Shown: positions 1 to 11,965 of the stretch, piece by piece
How positions within the stretch are numbered: position 1 is the first letter of the stretch
How the letters are laid out: the number at the start of each line of letters is the position of its first letter
NCBI GenBank assembly: GCA_021464245.1
Contig: JADCRB010000040.1
Location: 10,061,534 to 10,125,533 of the forward strand
From: Carallia brachiata
Taxonomy: Eukaryota > Streptophyta > Magnoliopsida > Malpighiales > Rhizophoraceae
Length of the DNA stretch: 64,000 nt
Reading direction: 5' to 3'
Made by a program: the position numbers and the translations under genes
The notes under the pieces: generated by a model
What the model was told of the DNA's origin: nothing
Seen by the model: the letters and a program-made list of their open reading frames with translations, nothing else
Database searches by the model: none

Positions 1-61
1 ATGTGGATCAAGAGTAGGGAAAAATAACCCATAGTGGAAGTAGCTAGTCTCCACTATCACT

Positions 62-490
62 CTAATTTATGAGAAGATCAAGATATACAGGCCAAGGGGC
101 TCGTCTTAGTCCCTCTGAGACCAAGTGACCCCTCTAGGACTATGCAAATCGAGGAAAGATTAGAAGGAAAAATAAAGCATGGCATCATCTGCTTCCTTCA
201 ATCGCACCCGAAACTCTTTGTATGGTTACCAGCTGACATGTCTGGCATTGATTTGAAAGTGACGATTTATAAGCTAGAGGTCAATAAAACAATTGTCTCA
301 ATAAAGCAAAAAAAAAGCGTAACATGTCAGTAGATAGGCTCGCAACTGTTGAGGAAGAAGTGCACAAGCTCATCAAGGTTGGATTCATACGCAAAGTCAT
401 GTCCCTTGACTGGCTTGTTAATGTTGTAATGGTCAATAAACATGAAGGCAAGTGTCAAATGTTCATCAACTATTAATGGTTCAAAATTGT
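62..490 (+). pseudogene. Ty3/gypsy pol fragment (reverse transcriptase N-terminal part), decayed
   Basis: A frame open from about position 80 to 330 reads into the region just upstream of a plant gypsy reverse transcriptase, including FVWLPADMSGID, which matches the family's F-A-W-x-x-x-D-M-P-G-I-D signature. A frameshift at the A-run near 308-318 moves the continuation to another frame (about 325-475), which reads EEEVHKLIKVGFIRKV and WLVNVVMVNK, the start of the RT fingers. A stop follows at about 475 and the conserved RT core is absent. This is a dead fragment of a Tat/Ogre-like or related gypsy element (inference from the signature) and it may extend left of the window. It abuts unrelated sequence and the tandem repeat at 743. 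Confidence 0.75.
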
Positions 491-742
491 CGATTAAATG
501 GTTCTGGAATGCTTGAACCATAATCAGCCTATTATCCCCACCGATTATGGTTCAAAACTAAAGTTGGCCAAACGGTCAAGCCATTCTAGTTTTTTTACTA
601 GGCCAATTACATTCCCATTCTGCATTGAATTGGCCCAGTGGTCACCTGACATCAGTCCAACCCTCAGCAAGACCTATTGACATAGATGACATCAAAAAAA
701 ATTGACAAGCAATTGGGGGGGGGGGTTATCCCCAAAGACATA

Positions 743-1508
743 GATTATTACCTCTTTTGTTATCTAGCGCCTTTGAAGTTCATCGAACAAAGGTGTCAAT
801 GAACTCGATTCTTTTTCTTTATTAGAAGAGAACCATTTTTTCAATGCTTGAATGATAAGACTTCTAGAACATTTTCTTCTAGTAATTCTTCTCCTTCCTA
901 TTCAAGGAGCCATTTGCACAAAACAAATGTCAAACTAAACATTCTAGTATATACAATTAATTACTTTGTTGGTATACACACATTATTGCTTCTTTTATTG
1001 TCTTATGCTTTTGAGCTCCCTCGAACAAATGCGTTATTGAACTCGATTTGCTTTTCTAATTGGGAGAGAATCATCTTTTAATGCTTGAAAGATGAGACAC
1101 TTACATCATTGTCTTTCAATCTTGCTTCTCCCCCTTTACAAGGAGTGATTCGCACAAAACAAATGTCAAAATAAACATTCTAATCTACACAAACAATGAT
1201 TTTATTGGGATATGCACATTATTAACTCTTTTACTATTTTACTCCTTTGAACTCTTTTGAACAAAGGTGTTATTGAACTTGATTTACTTTCAACTGGGAA
1301 AGACCCATCATTCAATGCTTGAAAGATGAGACCATTACATCATTCTCTTCCAGTAATGCTTCCCATCCCTTTTCAAAGAGTTATTTGCACAAAACAAATG
1401 GCAAAATAAAAATTTTACTCTATGCAAACAATCATTTCGTTGCGAAACACACATTGTTACCTCTTCAATATTCTTATACCTTTCAACTCCTTCAAATAAA
1501 AGAGTCAT
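743..1508. repeat. Degenerate tandem repeat, unit about 235 bp, three units plus a partial fourth
   Basis: The anchor AATGCTTGAA recurs at 843, 1080 and 1314, and GCACAAAACAAATG recurs once per unit, giving periods of 237 and 234 bp. The fourth unit breaks off near 1508. Short ORFs here (848-1081, 1319-1510) repeat each other because of the tandem structure and are not genes. Tandem repeats beside a gypsy pol fragment recall the 3'-UTR repeats of Ogre/Tat elements, but linkage to the element at 62-490 is inference. Confidence 0.85.
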
Positions 1509-1526
1509 AATCCTCAAATTTTTAAA

Positions 1527-3399
1527 TGAGGATAGAGATAATGTAAGTGTGTTTTCAAAAGAAAGAAGAAGTAAAGGGAGGTACAAAGTCCCACATAGAA
1601 AAGAGAAAAAGGTTTTAAAGGCCTTGTAAGTGTAGACACTTGGCATATGTTTAATTGCTTAACGAGAAATTTATTGACAAGTTTCGCGCACGCGGTGTAT
1701 AGGCACATGTGGCACTTGGTACAATTACATTTGAATAGTTATGACTGAAGACTATTAATTGTCTTAATAGATATGTCCCAAACTTAACTTCCCCAACAAA
1801 TGTCTGATAAGTCTGATATTTATGTAAATATTGTGTTTATCGACGGATTCTACTTCTATTTAATATTTTACATTTTTTAGGACAAAAGAAAGCCAAAAGA
1901 AGTAATCAGGTGTTAATTTGGTCCCGTTTGGGTAGATTTTCTAGCTCTGCACATTATTTAGTTTTTTGGCTATAACATTTTTTTACACACATTGAAATTG
2001 AACAATTTTTGGAACAAATTGAAGGTAAGTGATAGGGATACAAATTTCATTTTTGGCCAAGTTCTAATTCAATCTCTAAGAGGGAGAAAATTGAGTCGGA
2101 ATTTGCAGGATCAAAGTTGTCCAGAATTTTGGGATTTTTTTCTAACTCCGATTCAAATTTTTTGGTCTTTTAACTACAACCCTTTTAAGGGTATTTAAAC
2201 CCAACGTGTGCAGGGGCTTGTGGGGTTCTTTTGGAGTCTTCAATATGTTCTAAAGAGCAAAGCAAAGCCACAAAGAAAAGTGCAGACAAGAAACACGAAG
2301 AAGGAGGCTAGGGCTTTGCACTATTGATCTTTTACATGGAGTTTTCTTATTCCTTCTCTTTTTTATTACTTTTTATCAATTGAACACTATTGGTTTTGTA
2401 GTTTTTTAGCATGGTAGGCTAAAACCCCAAGCTTGGGTAATGGATGTAGATTGCTTAGTTTTTGTGGATGATTTGCTTATTCTCTTGTTGTTATTTATAT
2501 ATTTGTTGGAGAATATTGATTTGATTCATCTATTTTGATTTTAATGATACTTTTATGATTGGCTACCACAGAAGTAGCCTTTGGATTATCTTGAGATCAG
2601 GAGATAAGACATTAACCGTGTACTAGGTAGATGAACATGTTTTGAGATCAAGAGATGAGAAATTTATATGACACCAATTGTTTCTTTGTTCTTAATGGGC
2701 TTAACCTATTTTCGTGAGAGTTCGAGAGAAAATTGCAAGTAGGTTAGTTATGGCTTACCTGTTCAAGAAAGAGTAAAAGTTAAAGTAGTAAAAACGACGT
2801 TCAGATCATGAAATTCATAAAACTAATATAGTTTGCTCTTTTGCTAGGTGAAATCCTATGTGATACTTCCTTTTTGAATAAAGAAAACCTCAATTTTAGA
2901 TTTAATTTTCTAGTCCTTTTTTAATTAAATATATTCTGTTATTTAATTACTTCTAATTATTCTTCAATTCTAATTCAAATTCAGATTTTAATTTCAATTT
3001 AGCTTTAGTTTAATTAGTTTTCACAAATCTTAGTTAGATTTTGTTCCCTGTGGATTCGACACATGGAATACGTGCCAATTTTTATTACTGCAATTGGTCC
3101 TGTGCACTTGCAGGATTTACTCTATCAATGTCTATATTAAAGATCCAACCGTTTATGTTTTGTTGCAGAAAAACATAATCAGTACCAATAATACTGTATG
3201 CACATTCTTTTCTTTTGTCTTGATTTCACATTTGCACAAGTGCATTTGAGGGCTTTATTTTATTTGAGAGAGAATTTGCATTGGTGCTAGTGTATAAATT
3301 AAAGCACAAATATTGCCTTAAAGAAAATGGTTTTTAGCATATGAATTGAAGCTCTTTTTCAGATTCCACTTTCCATATTTTTGATTTCCTATTTTAACA
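1527..3399. repeat. LTR-like repeat copy A, split by the solo LTR at 1805-3127
   Basis: Positions 1527-1804 and 3128-3399 together match copy B at 37635-38327 in order and orientation. Shared landmarks are AAGTCCCACAT, the CGCACGCGG block, CAGTACCAA(T/C)AATA, and the stretch around TTGAGGGCTTTATTTTATTT. Copy B is uninterrupted, so copy A was one element that took an insertion. The AAGTCCCACAT motif and size (about 550 bp without the insert) suggest a solo LTR of a copia-type element; outer ends are approximate and no clean target duplication was found. Confidence 0.75.
1805..3127. mobile_element. Solo LTR, 1323 bp, TGATA...TATCA with 5-bp target duplication ATGTC
   Basis: The segment starts TGATAAGTCTG and ends ACTCTATCA, giving a 5-bp terminal inverted repeat TGATA/TATCA. 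It is flanked on both sides by ATGTC (1800-1804 and 3128-3132). Removing it and one ATGTC restores alignment of the flanks with the uninterrupted repeat at 37635-38327. No gag or pol is present, so this is one LTR left after recombination between two LTRs. Its ends fit LTR retrotransposons; the superfamily was not determined. Confidence 0.9.
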
Positions 3400-5360
3400 T
3401 ATAAGAGGGTATTTAATGTTCTTATCATGACCAAAATCTTGCACCTGTACCTGCCATCTCTTATCCTTTATATAAAAAAAAACTCATTATCCTTATCACA
3501 TATTCATCCACCCCCAAAATCAAAGTAATCTTAGTCAATTCCCTTTTTACTTCTCTCTATGCATATGCTCAAGCTTTTAGAATTGAATAAACAGATAGGG
3601 TTTTCTGGCTGGATTTTGACGCTTTGTCTTTGCCAATTCCTTGTAAATTGTTATGGTAAATCTATAATTAAACGATTCTTACTTGATTTAGCTAATAATT
3701 GCTAGATTATGCATAAATCTAATTTTTCTTTTTTTGAAAACCTGATTAAATGGTTGTTACTTGATTATGTTAGTAATTTTTAGATTTTTTTTTTTTGGTT
3801 TACTTTATCTTATTAACTATTAGTATTGTACCAATGGTACCATTATTTGTCTCTTTCTTTAGTATTTATTATAATGCAACTTTATATTTGTTTTTCAAAG
3901 ATTCCTCTATTCTTTCTCGTTAAGTATTTCTTTTTTTCCCCCTGATTTAGTGTTGAGGTCAGGAAAGAATAGTTTTCTAAAACCTATCCCTATTAGGAAT
4001 CAAAGATGAGAACAAAAATTAGTTCCAATGTGGGGACAAAGATCGGCTGGCATTCCTCTATCCCACCCGACTTCGCTGCCATCCTTACAATACCTATACC
4101 TATTGGTTGAGTTAGTACCATACGTTGATGTCTGAATCTGTGGAACAAAATCTTAGGTCGATTGTACTTGTGATGGTTCTTGAGGATCCAATATGATACC
4201 ACTTAGGTTTGTGTTGCCACTCATCATCCTAATAGATATATTTCACAAGTAGAGTCGTAAGTCAGGGCAATTGTAGCCACTACTTGCTTGATGGTTTGGT
4301 CAAAATCGATTAGGGTAAAGTTAATTTTTGAACCTTAGTTTGCTAAGTTCACCAATTATCAAAAAGAAAAAAAAAATCTAGAAGTCCATATCTAATAGAA
4401 ACCCACAACACTTGCCAGAGGTGTACAACGAACTGTTTAATTAGCTTAACTTGATCCACTCAATGAAAATCAATCTGAATTTGTCAAAACCATTAAAAAT
4501 AGTTTGGATATGTTATGTAATTTAGGTAAACCATATTGACAGTTTGGAGAGTTCAAGAATCATCAAAAGAAAAGTTAACCACCTTGTAATAATATTAAAA
4601 CTTAAAAGCATATTTTATAGAGGCATAGATCATATAGAAAACACGACCATTGTCGTAGTCCACAACCCTTTCAAACTTAGCATATTGAATATAGATATAT
4701 TGTTCACATATTTTTCCTTATTATATATCTTATCTATTTTTAAAAATTCACTTTTGAGTATGAAAAGTCATTTTTTAGGCACTGAAAGTTTTGTTTATCT
4801 AATAAGTCAACAAAATAAAAGGTGTGCATGACAATTATGGTTCTAATGAGTATAGTACCGAGCCAATTAAAATAACTCATAGTTGCTAATGATAGTTTGA
4901 ATGGTTTCACTTTTATGTTGGTTTAGTTACGACTTTGAAAAGTTTCAAACTGATCTCTCAAATAGTTTGGTCTAGATAAAGATCAAACATATCTTAATCG
5001 ACCCATTTATACTCCTAACATGAACATCCAATGATAATAGAGATGTTTTTGGAATTTTACAAACCAAAGTTGCATGCTTATGGTCGCCTACATAACCGAT
5101 AGGAGGAAAAAATCCAGAGTTTGATATTAATGTAGATAACATAGGTTAAGATTATTATACTACATAATTGATATTCTATATCACATAAATTAGAGTCAAT
5201 GTTACGAAAAGTGATATTTACTTAATTTAAATAGAATTAGTGGGACCACAAATGTGTAGTCTAAGAATTATGATTATATATTTTCTAAGTCTATAGCTTC
5301 AAACAATTGAGTTGTGTCAAGTTTTTGGTTGTTTAAGTTTGATTAGTTTATTAAAATAGT
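3400..5360. other. AT-rich intergenic DNA, no supported gene
   Basis: Only short ORFs occur (for example 3993-4202 minus and 4544-4831 plus), with no recognisable domains or splice context. Homopolymer T and A runs are common. Nothing here can be assigned. Confidence 0.6.
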
Positions 5361-5361
5361 T

Positions 5362-6008
5362 GGTTGTGTTTGAATAAGATATCAGGGAGAGATGATAGTG
5401 GAGGAGAGGATAGTGGGGAGAGAATTATTGGACAAGAGAAAGATTTTCCATTATCTCTCGTATTTGAGAAGAGGTAGTGGGAAGGAGAAAAATTAAAAAT
5501 TTCCTTATTTGAGAAAGAGAAGAAAATGAGGAAGAGGAAAATAATATGTATAAGAATTTCAATTTTACCCTCCAATAAAAAAAACTATTATTCATAGTGC
5601 TAAAAATATTTGATTTATAAATTATATATGAAATACTTGTATAATTTTTTTAACAAGTTTATAATATTTGTATAATTTTTTATTAAAAAATTTAATAAAA
5701 TTTTAAAGAATGTAGAGATTTTTTTAGATAAATTTATAATTATTAATATGTAACAAGGGTAATATGGTCATTCAATAAAAATGTACGAGAATCTATAACT
5801 TTCTTCCTATTTTCGGGAGGAATGATTTTGATAGGTTAGGGAGGATTAGGAGAATTATAAATTTCATTTCTCTCACTTTTTAGATATTTCTCAAATACAA
5901 TAACTTACCTAATCCTCTTACTTCTCTCACTCTCTCTCCCTTTTTCCTTTTCCCAACATAGTATTATTGTCAATGCTCTCTCCATTTTCCCTCTTACCAA
6001 ACATAGTG
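5362..6008. mobile_element. Possible TIR-type MITE with degenerate inverted ends
   Basis: The left part (GTGTTTGAATAAG, then purine-rich GGGAGAG/GAGGAGAGG blocks) is mirrored on the opposite strand by the right part (pyrimidine-rich CTCTCTCCC blocks ending CTTACCAAACATAG). The interior is very AT-rich and noncoding. The arms are imperfect and no target duplication was secured. Confidence 0.4.
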
Positions 6009-6429
6009 TTAATGTCAATGCTCATTAACTATGAGTGAAGTCAAGCCATTATAGAGTCAAGCTCTCAGAATTTTTCAAGACCAACTTGTCTAACTTTGTA
6101 ATAATGACGAAAATAATTGAAATTATAAACAATAAATAGAATTAAAATGAAAAAAATGGTCACTTTATACAATTAGCCAACTACAGTAAAGCATTTAATT
6201 TTAGTGTATAATTATAATTATATAAAAATATATTCTTATCAATATTTTTTTGATGAAGACACATTGAATGAGTTTCTTGATGACTAAATACACAACTTTT
6301 GATACGAGCTTTCAAATAAGATATTTACAAGTTTAAACAAGTAGAACATATTTTTATTCGAGTTTAGCTTATTCATTAAGCAAATTTTAATTCCCAGTTG
6401 TTATCACCTAAAAAACGGTGTCCACTCAA

Positions 6430-6850
6430 TATCCCTTTAGGGTTAATACCAATAAAATTGCCTGAACTTTTCTGATTTTTTGAAATCTAACATGGCCTAC
6501 AATTTTATTTTTTTAGATATATCATGAACTTTGCATTTGATTGTAAATCTAACATACTGGTAATAGATTTTAACGATAATTGTTAAATTGCTTACCAAAC
6601 ATGTGAGTGTCACATGAGAAGTCACACGACACTAAAAAAAATAAAGTAAAAGAATTAAAAATTACAAGTTTTTTTTTATTTTTTTAAATTTGTTAAATGT
6701 CACGTGACTATACGTAATATGTCATGTGGACTATACTAATACGTCACATAAGTAGTTTTAACGCATTAAATATACTCTAATGACAAATTAAATATAAAAC
6801 TAAGAAGTTGGTGTTATATTTATAAAAAACATAACCCATTAAATTTTAAA
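6430..6850. repeat. Dispersed repeat-like segment with TCACGTGAC-type inverted motifs
   Basis: Contains several short inverted segments (GTCACATGAG, GTCACGTGAC, GTCATGTGGA) and a TTAACG core like that in the long-TIR element at 35740-37460. It lies in the distal upstream region of the ARIADNE gene. It is probably a decayed MITE; boundaries are not resolved. Confidence 0.35.
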
Positions 6851-7149
6851 AAATGCATCCATTTAATTTATTCATTTATTTATTTAGTATTAACCATTTC
6901 CTCTAATTTTTGGGCACAAAGAGTCCATAATTCAGTACAATAAGAATTTTCCTTTTTATGGACAGGTTAAGCAAAGCGTCCCTTTTCCGCTAAAATAAGT
7001 TGATCGTCGGCGGCTGAGGGAGTGAGGCTTTCGATTCTTCATAGACCTAAACAGTGCCAAAAGCTCGAAAAAGCTACCCGCTCTATCTCTACTGTAAGCT
7101 TTCCGGTCTCGCCTGTAGCTGTTGGCACTAAGATTTGCTTCTTCCTGCG

Positions 7150-9057
7150 ATGGACTCAAAGAATTACCTGCATAGTACTAGTGCTGAAGACGATTTGTCT
7201 ACCACAAAGGACAAGGCCTTAGATTACAGCAGCGACGACGGCGGAAACGTTGACGGCGCCAGTGCAGCATTTGATTTTTTTTATTTGGAAGTAGTGGATA
7301 GAAGGGATCATGATGCAGAAAAGGAAAAGAATTATACAGTTCTGAAAGATGCCGATATACGGAAAAGAATGGAAGCCGAAACGGTGGAGCTGTCAGCCGT
7401 CCTTTCGATACCGAAATCAGAGGCAAGAATCCTACTCCGTCACTATAATTGGAGTGTTAGCGTAATTCACGAGGAGTGGTTTTGCGATGAATCTGGGATA
7501 CGTAGGAAGGTGGGTTTGTTGGAAAATACCACAGGACAACAACAGGGACTGGATCAGAAATCTGTTTCTTCTGATGATGTTGCGGCTGGCAGATTCGGCA
7601 GCGTCGATTTCAAGACTTGTGGGGTCTGTTTCGAATCTTGTCCTTCTGATTCGATGATATCGGCGGGTTGTGGTCATGGTTTTTGCTTTGAGTGCTGGGG
7701 GCTGTACATCGAAAAGAAAGTGGAGGATGGTCCTGAATGTTTGATGCTCAAGTGTCCGGAACCTTCGTGTTCTGTTGTGGTAAATGAGGATTTGATCAAT
7801 GAATTGGCATCTGAGGAAGACAAGGAGAAGTACTTTTATTTCCTTGATAGGTCCTACGTGGAAAAAAGCAAGAAGATAAAGTGGTGTCCTGCTCCGGATT
7901 GCAAGTTTGCTGTTGAATTTTCTGCTTGTGGTGATGAGATTTTTGATGTTACTTGTGCCTGTAGTCATAGTTTTTGCTGGAAGTGTTGTCAGGAACCGCA
8001 CCGTCCAGTGGACTGCGAAATTGTGGAAAAGTGGATTTTGAGAAGCAATTCAGATGCTGGAAATGAAATTTGGAAGAAAGCTTACACCAAGCCTTGTCCC
8101 AAGTGCAATCGCTCAATTGAGAAGAATGAAGGTTGTATGCACATGACTTGTAGACAACCTTGTGGGTTTGAATTCTGCTGGTTATGCCTTGGAGATTGGA
8201 AAAGAGGTGGTCATGCCGGTAGCTGTAATGGGTACGGGATCGATCCTAAGGATAGTGAAGTAAAATCATTAAGAGAAGATATTCTCCGTTATCAACATTA
8301 TTACGATCGCTGGGCAGCCAACGAAAGGTCAAGGCAAATTGCCCTGGAAGATTTGGGCAGAATTCAGGACAAGCATTTGAAGGAAATTCTTCGAACCCAG
8401 CAGGAGCCTGAATCTCAGGTGACATTCCTGACAGAAGCCTGGCAGCAGATAGTTGAATGCCGGCGAGTGCTCAAATGGACTTATGCCTATGGCTTTTACC
8501 TCCCCGGCAATAAGAAACAATTTTTCGAGCACTTGCAAGGGCTGGCAGAATCGGCTTTAGAAAGGCTTCACGGTTGTGCTGAGCAAGAACTGAAGGAGCT
8601 GCTGGAGGCTCCTACTCCATCAGAAAAATTCCACCATTTTCGAGGAAAGTTAATTGATCTGACTGCAGTGACTAAAAATTACTTTGACAATTTGGTTACG
8701 GCATTAGAGAATGGACTATCAGACGTGACTTCAGATGAGGGTAGCAGCTCAAAGAGACAAAAGACAGTAGAGTACAACAGAATCAAGGCAGACAGATCTA
8801 GGCTCCTCCGAGCTACAGCGAGAAGAGACGGTTGGATTGCAGCAGAGGATGCAGCTCAGGAGCAGGGGCTGTGGCTTTGTGAGTTCTGTACCTATGCCAA
8901 TCCTCCTGATGCCCTGACATGCCAGATGTGTTTCCGAGGATCTTGGTCCTGCCCACGCTGCACCTATGCCAATCCCAGGTTTTCGACCATATGCCATGTG
9001 TGTAACGAAGACCGTTTTGAAAACATGCAAGGTGATGAGGAACCACCATTTGCTTGA
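7150..9057 (+). CDS. ARIADNE-type RBR E3 ubiquitin ligase, single exon
   Basis: A 635-residue RING-between-RING ligase. RBR enzymes take ubiquitin from an E2 onto a RING2 cysteine and pass it to a substrate. Order: acidic N-terminus; UBA-like segment (about 78-115); RING1 from C157/C160; IBR from C246/C251; RING2 from C316, with C329 in EGCMHMTC at the catalytic position; Ariadne domain with LKWTYAYGFYL; and a C-terminus with two RanBP2-type zinc fingers (C577-C580-C591-C594 and C601-C604-C615-C618, both C-x2-C-x10-C-x2-C). The start is ATG 7150; an in-frame TTG at 7135 is not used. All metal-binding motifs look intact and there is no intron in 1.9 kb, so this is either an intronless family member or an old retrocopy that stayed functional. 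The exact ARI paralogue is not decided. Confidence 0.96.
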   Translation: MDSKNYLHSTSAEDDLSTTKDKALDYSSDDGGNVDGASAAFDFFYLEVVDRRDHDAEKEKNYTVLKDADIRKRMEAETVELSAVLSIPKSEARILLRHYNWSVSVIHEEWFCDESGIRRKVGLLENTTGQQQGLDQKSVSSDDVAAGRFGSVDFKTCGVCFESCPSDSMISAGCGHGFCFECWGLYIEKKVEDGPECLMLKCPEPSCSVVVNEDLINELASEEDKEKYFYFLDRSYVEKSKKIKWCPAPDCKFAVEFSACGDEIFDVTCACSHSFCWKCCQEPHRPVDCEIVEKWILRSNSDAGNEIWKKAYTKPCPKCNRSIEKNEGCMHMTCRQPCGFEFCWLCLGDWKRGGHAGSCNGYGIDPKDSEVKSLREDILRYQHYYDRWAANERSRQIALEDLGRIQDKHLKEILRTQQEPESQVTFLTEAWQQIVECRRVLKWTYAYGFYLPGNKKQFFEHLQGLAESALERLHGCAEQELKELLEAPTPSEKFHHFRGKLIDLTAVTKNYFDNLVTALENGLSDVTSDEGSSSKRQKTVEYNRIKADRSRLLRATARRDGWIAAEDAAQEQGLWLCEFCTYANPPDALTCQMCFRGSWSCPRCTYANPRFSTICHVCNEDRFENMQGDEEPPFA

Positions 9058-10022
9058 TTCAATGTCTGACAGATCAGATCATTCAGACAATGTCCTACAG
9101 GAAATTATTCCATTACAATTGGACCATTTAGTAATATAGAGAAATTTGCTCTAATTTTAATTTAGCCTTATATTGTGCTGAATTTTGAGACATGAATTTT
9201 TTCTGTCTTGGTTGAATTGATTTACGGAATGGAGACTATTTCTTAGATAGAGCATTCTGAGTAATTTTTCCTTCGTGATCTATGCAAATGCAAGTCATAC
9301 ATATTGAGAGGAGCTAGTCTAAATTAGTTTTTTTTTTTTTTACCTTGTATAGCCAATTAGTAAAAATTTTCCTCTGCAGCTTCTTTTCTTTTTTGAAAAA
9401 ATGGTGAAGCACGGGACAACAAAAATGGGTTAAAGAGGACAAAAAAAGAAGTAGCGGTGGACGAAGATAACAGTGAAGAAAATAAAAGATCAATATTTCA
9501 CCAAAAATAATAATTAATATTTTGTCAAAAGAAACTAATATAATTGAGAATGATGAAATCCAGCTAACAACGCTCTCAATTTAATTTTAGAAAAGAAAGA
9601 CTTACAAAATAATAAATTCACAAAACATAATTAATAATTTGTTAAATATGGATTATTGGATGAGAGAAAATTAGGCAAAGTGGAGAATTTTGTTATTACT
9701 TGTTTGTGCTGCCTATGAAAAAATGTTGTGCAAGATTAATGCCTTAAAATTAAGGCCTTAAAAGAAAGATGCTAAGTTGAGTGGATGCAAATTCTAAATT
9801 TATGTTTCATTTTGTGGAACTGAATAAAGCCCAAAATTAATGTCCGAAATTTGCTACAAGCATATAATCTTTCATACAAGCATATAATCCGTCAACAATT
9901 AACCTTCAATCCGTGACTAATAATGGAATTTTGTAATTGGTATGAAACTTTTATTTTAAAAAATTTAAGAAACAACTTAAACATTAACTAATTAATTAAA
10001 AAATTAAAGATATGAAACGTCA

Positions 10023-10228
10023 AACATCCACTTGGATTTAATTACTCAGAGTCCCAAATTTACAATCATATAGAGGATACACGAACATATAGTGTATTAG
10101 TCTCTTTGACGTAGTGTTTAGAACACGTTAATGACCCACTTGGATTTAATTGCTAATTGCTTAGAGGCCCAAATTTACAATCATGAAGAGTATACACGAG
10201 CAGCTAGTGTATTAGCCTTTTTGATGCA
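10023..10228. repeat. Tandem duplication, unit about 110 bp, two copies
   Basis: CCACTTGGATTTAATT, CCCAAATTTACAATCAT and AGTGTATTAG occur in the same order in two neighbouring copies (about 10028-10113 and 10137-10220), with small indels. Confidence 0.8.
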
Positions 10229-11039
10229 AGTTTTAGCGATAATAAGGCTATTGCAGTATTCTTAAGAAAGAAAAAAATGACACAAAGACTATCTTATTAT
10301 ATCTAAAAAAATATGTCTATAAAATGCTTTACTTCTTAGCCTTACATACACATATATAGCTAAACTACATAACTAGGAAAAGAAATACTTTAATGATATA
10401 TTCAAAAGGAAAAGGTTGTTTGCCAATACTGAACATTCAAGGAATATGTTGGAAATATGCTTAGAAAATTCTGGATATGCTTGGAAGATAAGTCTTCTAG
10501 AATTTGCCTTTACCTTTGAGCTTCTTCTGACAGTGCCTCTGGTTTAGGCTACCTATTCTATGTCACTCTTTATGGATGGTATTCACCTTAGGCTCTCTTT
10601 GGCTATAATTTTCTAAGAAAGTAATAGAATATGTTGCAAGGGAATGAGAAAAACACAAAATAAAAGGAGTTGTGGCCATTTGGCCAATTGAGTTTCCATT
10701 TTGTGAGCAATAGCAGAGGCCTATTAGATTGTTAAAAACTTTTCAAGAAATAAGTTGTTTGCCTAACTTGTCGACGTGGGTTTGGTGGTTTTAATAGTAA
10801 TCTCCTAAACTTTTCAATTTTTAAACTTTCCAACTTTTCAAATGACATTTGTTAGACGTGGCTATAATCTAAGAATTAAGCAAAAAAGCAAGAAAATGAA
10901 GAAGTGTGCCGTGTGGCAAGTGGGTATCACACAGACACACACACATATATATGGAAAATTTTTTTACTATGAGTAGAAAACTGAAAACCAAATCAAGAAC
11001 CTTATGGATGCAATATTTCTCGAGTCTATGTGCTCCCTA

Positions 11040-11215
11040 GGGCTGTTTATAAACTGTTCAATCCGCTAAAAACCGTCCAACCCGCACCGCACCTACTGGA
11101 ATCCGCCAAAACCGCAAAGTAAAAAATCAATCACGGTTTTTATTTTTTCAAAACCACCGAGAGCGGATTGGTAGCAGTTTAGAAAGTTTAAAAATCGTGG
11201 TTAACTGACCCAATC
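11040..11215. mobile_element. hAT-like MITE fragment (AACCG/AATCCGCC-rich end)
   Basis: Starts GGGCTGTTTATAAAC and is rich in AACCG and AATCCGC motifs, resembling the left end of the element at 34240-34961 (GACCGTTCAAAAACCGAC). No matching right end was found, so it is a fragment. Confidence 0.45.
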
Positions 11216-11919
11216 TACCCCACTAATATATATATATATTATATATAAAATGTGGCCTAACTTGATCATGTTTTTACTATGTTAGAAATTTATTTGCTTT
11301 CACAATATATGTTGCCTCATCTTCAATGTTTTTCCTATCCTTTGCAAGAATAAGTTATAAATTTTGTTTGCAGTTGGGTACTTAAAGATGTTGTTACTTT
11401 GGTCTAACGAGCTTGTAGCCATTGGATTGCTAACATGAATTGGTTATATTTCTAACTATATTTCCTCATTCTTTGTATTTGGGTTTGTAGTGATGTCCGA
11501 TTTTTCCCTACTAGATAGCCAGTTTTGACGAGAAAATTTAAAGGGAAAGAGCAAAGAGCAAAGGATATTGCTTTTGTCTATGAAACAATTAAAAACTCCA
11601 AAGCACATATACATTGGAGACGATGTTGAACTGAACTAAATTTTTAGGCAAAATACAATGTGCAGTTTAAATAGGGAAATTGTTTGATAAGTAAAGGCAG
11701 AAAATTAAGCTTGGGATAAAGTTATGTTATTTGTGAGTCTTTTTGTTGTTTAGTCTCGGTTTCATAAATATTTTTTTTTAAAAAAATTCAATTAGTTACA
11801 ATCAATATATTTAGGATCCGTTGGTTTTCTAAAAATTAACTTATTTGTGAAAAATATTTTTCCAGAGAAATTTTATAGAGAAAATAAGTTATTTTCTTCT
11901 GTTTGGTTGAAAGCACTGA

Positions 11920-11924
<5 letters not shown>

Positions 11925-11964
<40 letters not shown>

Positions 11965-11965
11965 A
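11925..11965. repeat. (TA)n(TG)n microsatellite
   Basis: A run of TA dinucleotides passes directly into a run of TG dinucleotides ending GTGAGAC. Confidence 0.95.

Noticed and set aside
743..1708. Several 60-100 codon ORFs
   Set aside because: They arise from the 235-bp tandem repeat and the LTR-like repeat and have no domain.
3993..4202. 69-codon minus-strand ORF
   Set aside because: No domain, no splice or promoter context and no paralogue in the window.
7135..7149. Upstream TTG as the ARIADNE start
   Set aside because: It is not an ATG; the first in-frame ATG at 7150 begins a normal acidic ARI N-terminus.
7432..8001. 189-codon minus-strand ORF inside the ARIADNE gene
   Set aside because: It is antisense to conserved zinc-finger codons and has no recognisable domain.
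8749..9049. Minus-strand ORFs opposite the RanBP2 fingers
   Set aside because: Shadows of the coding strand.
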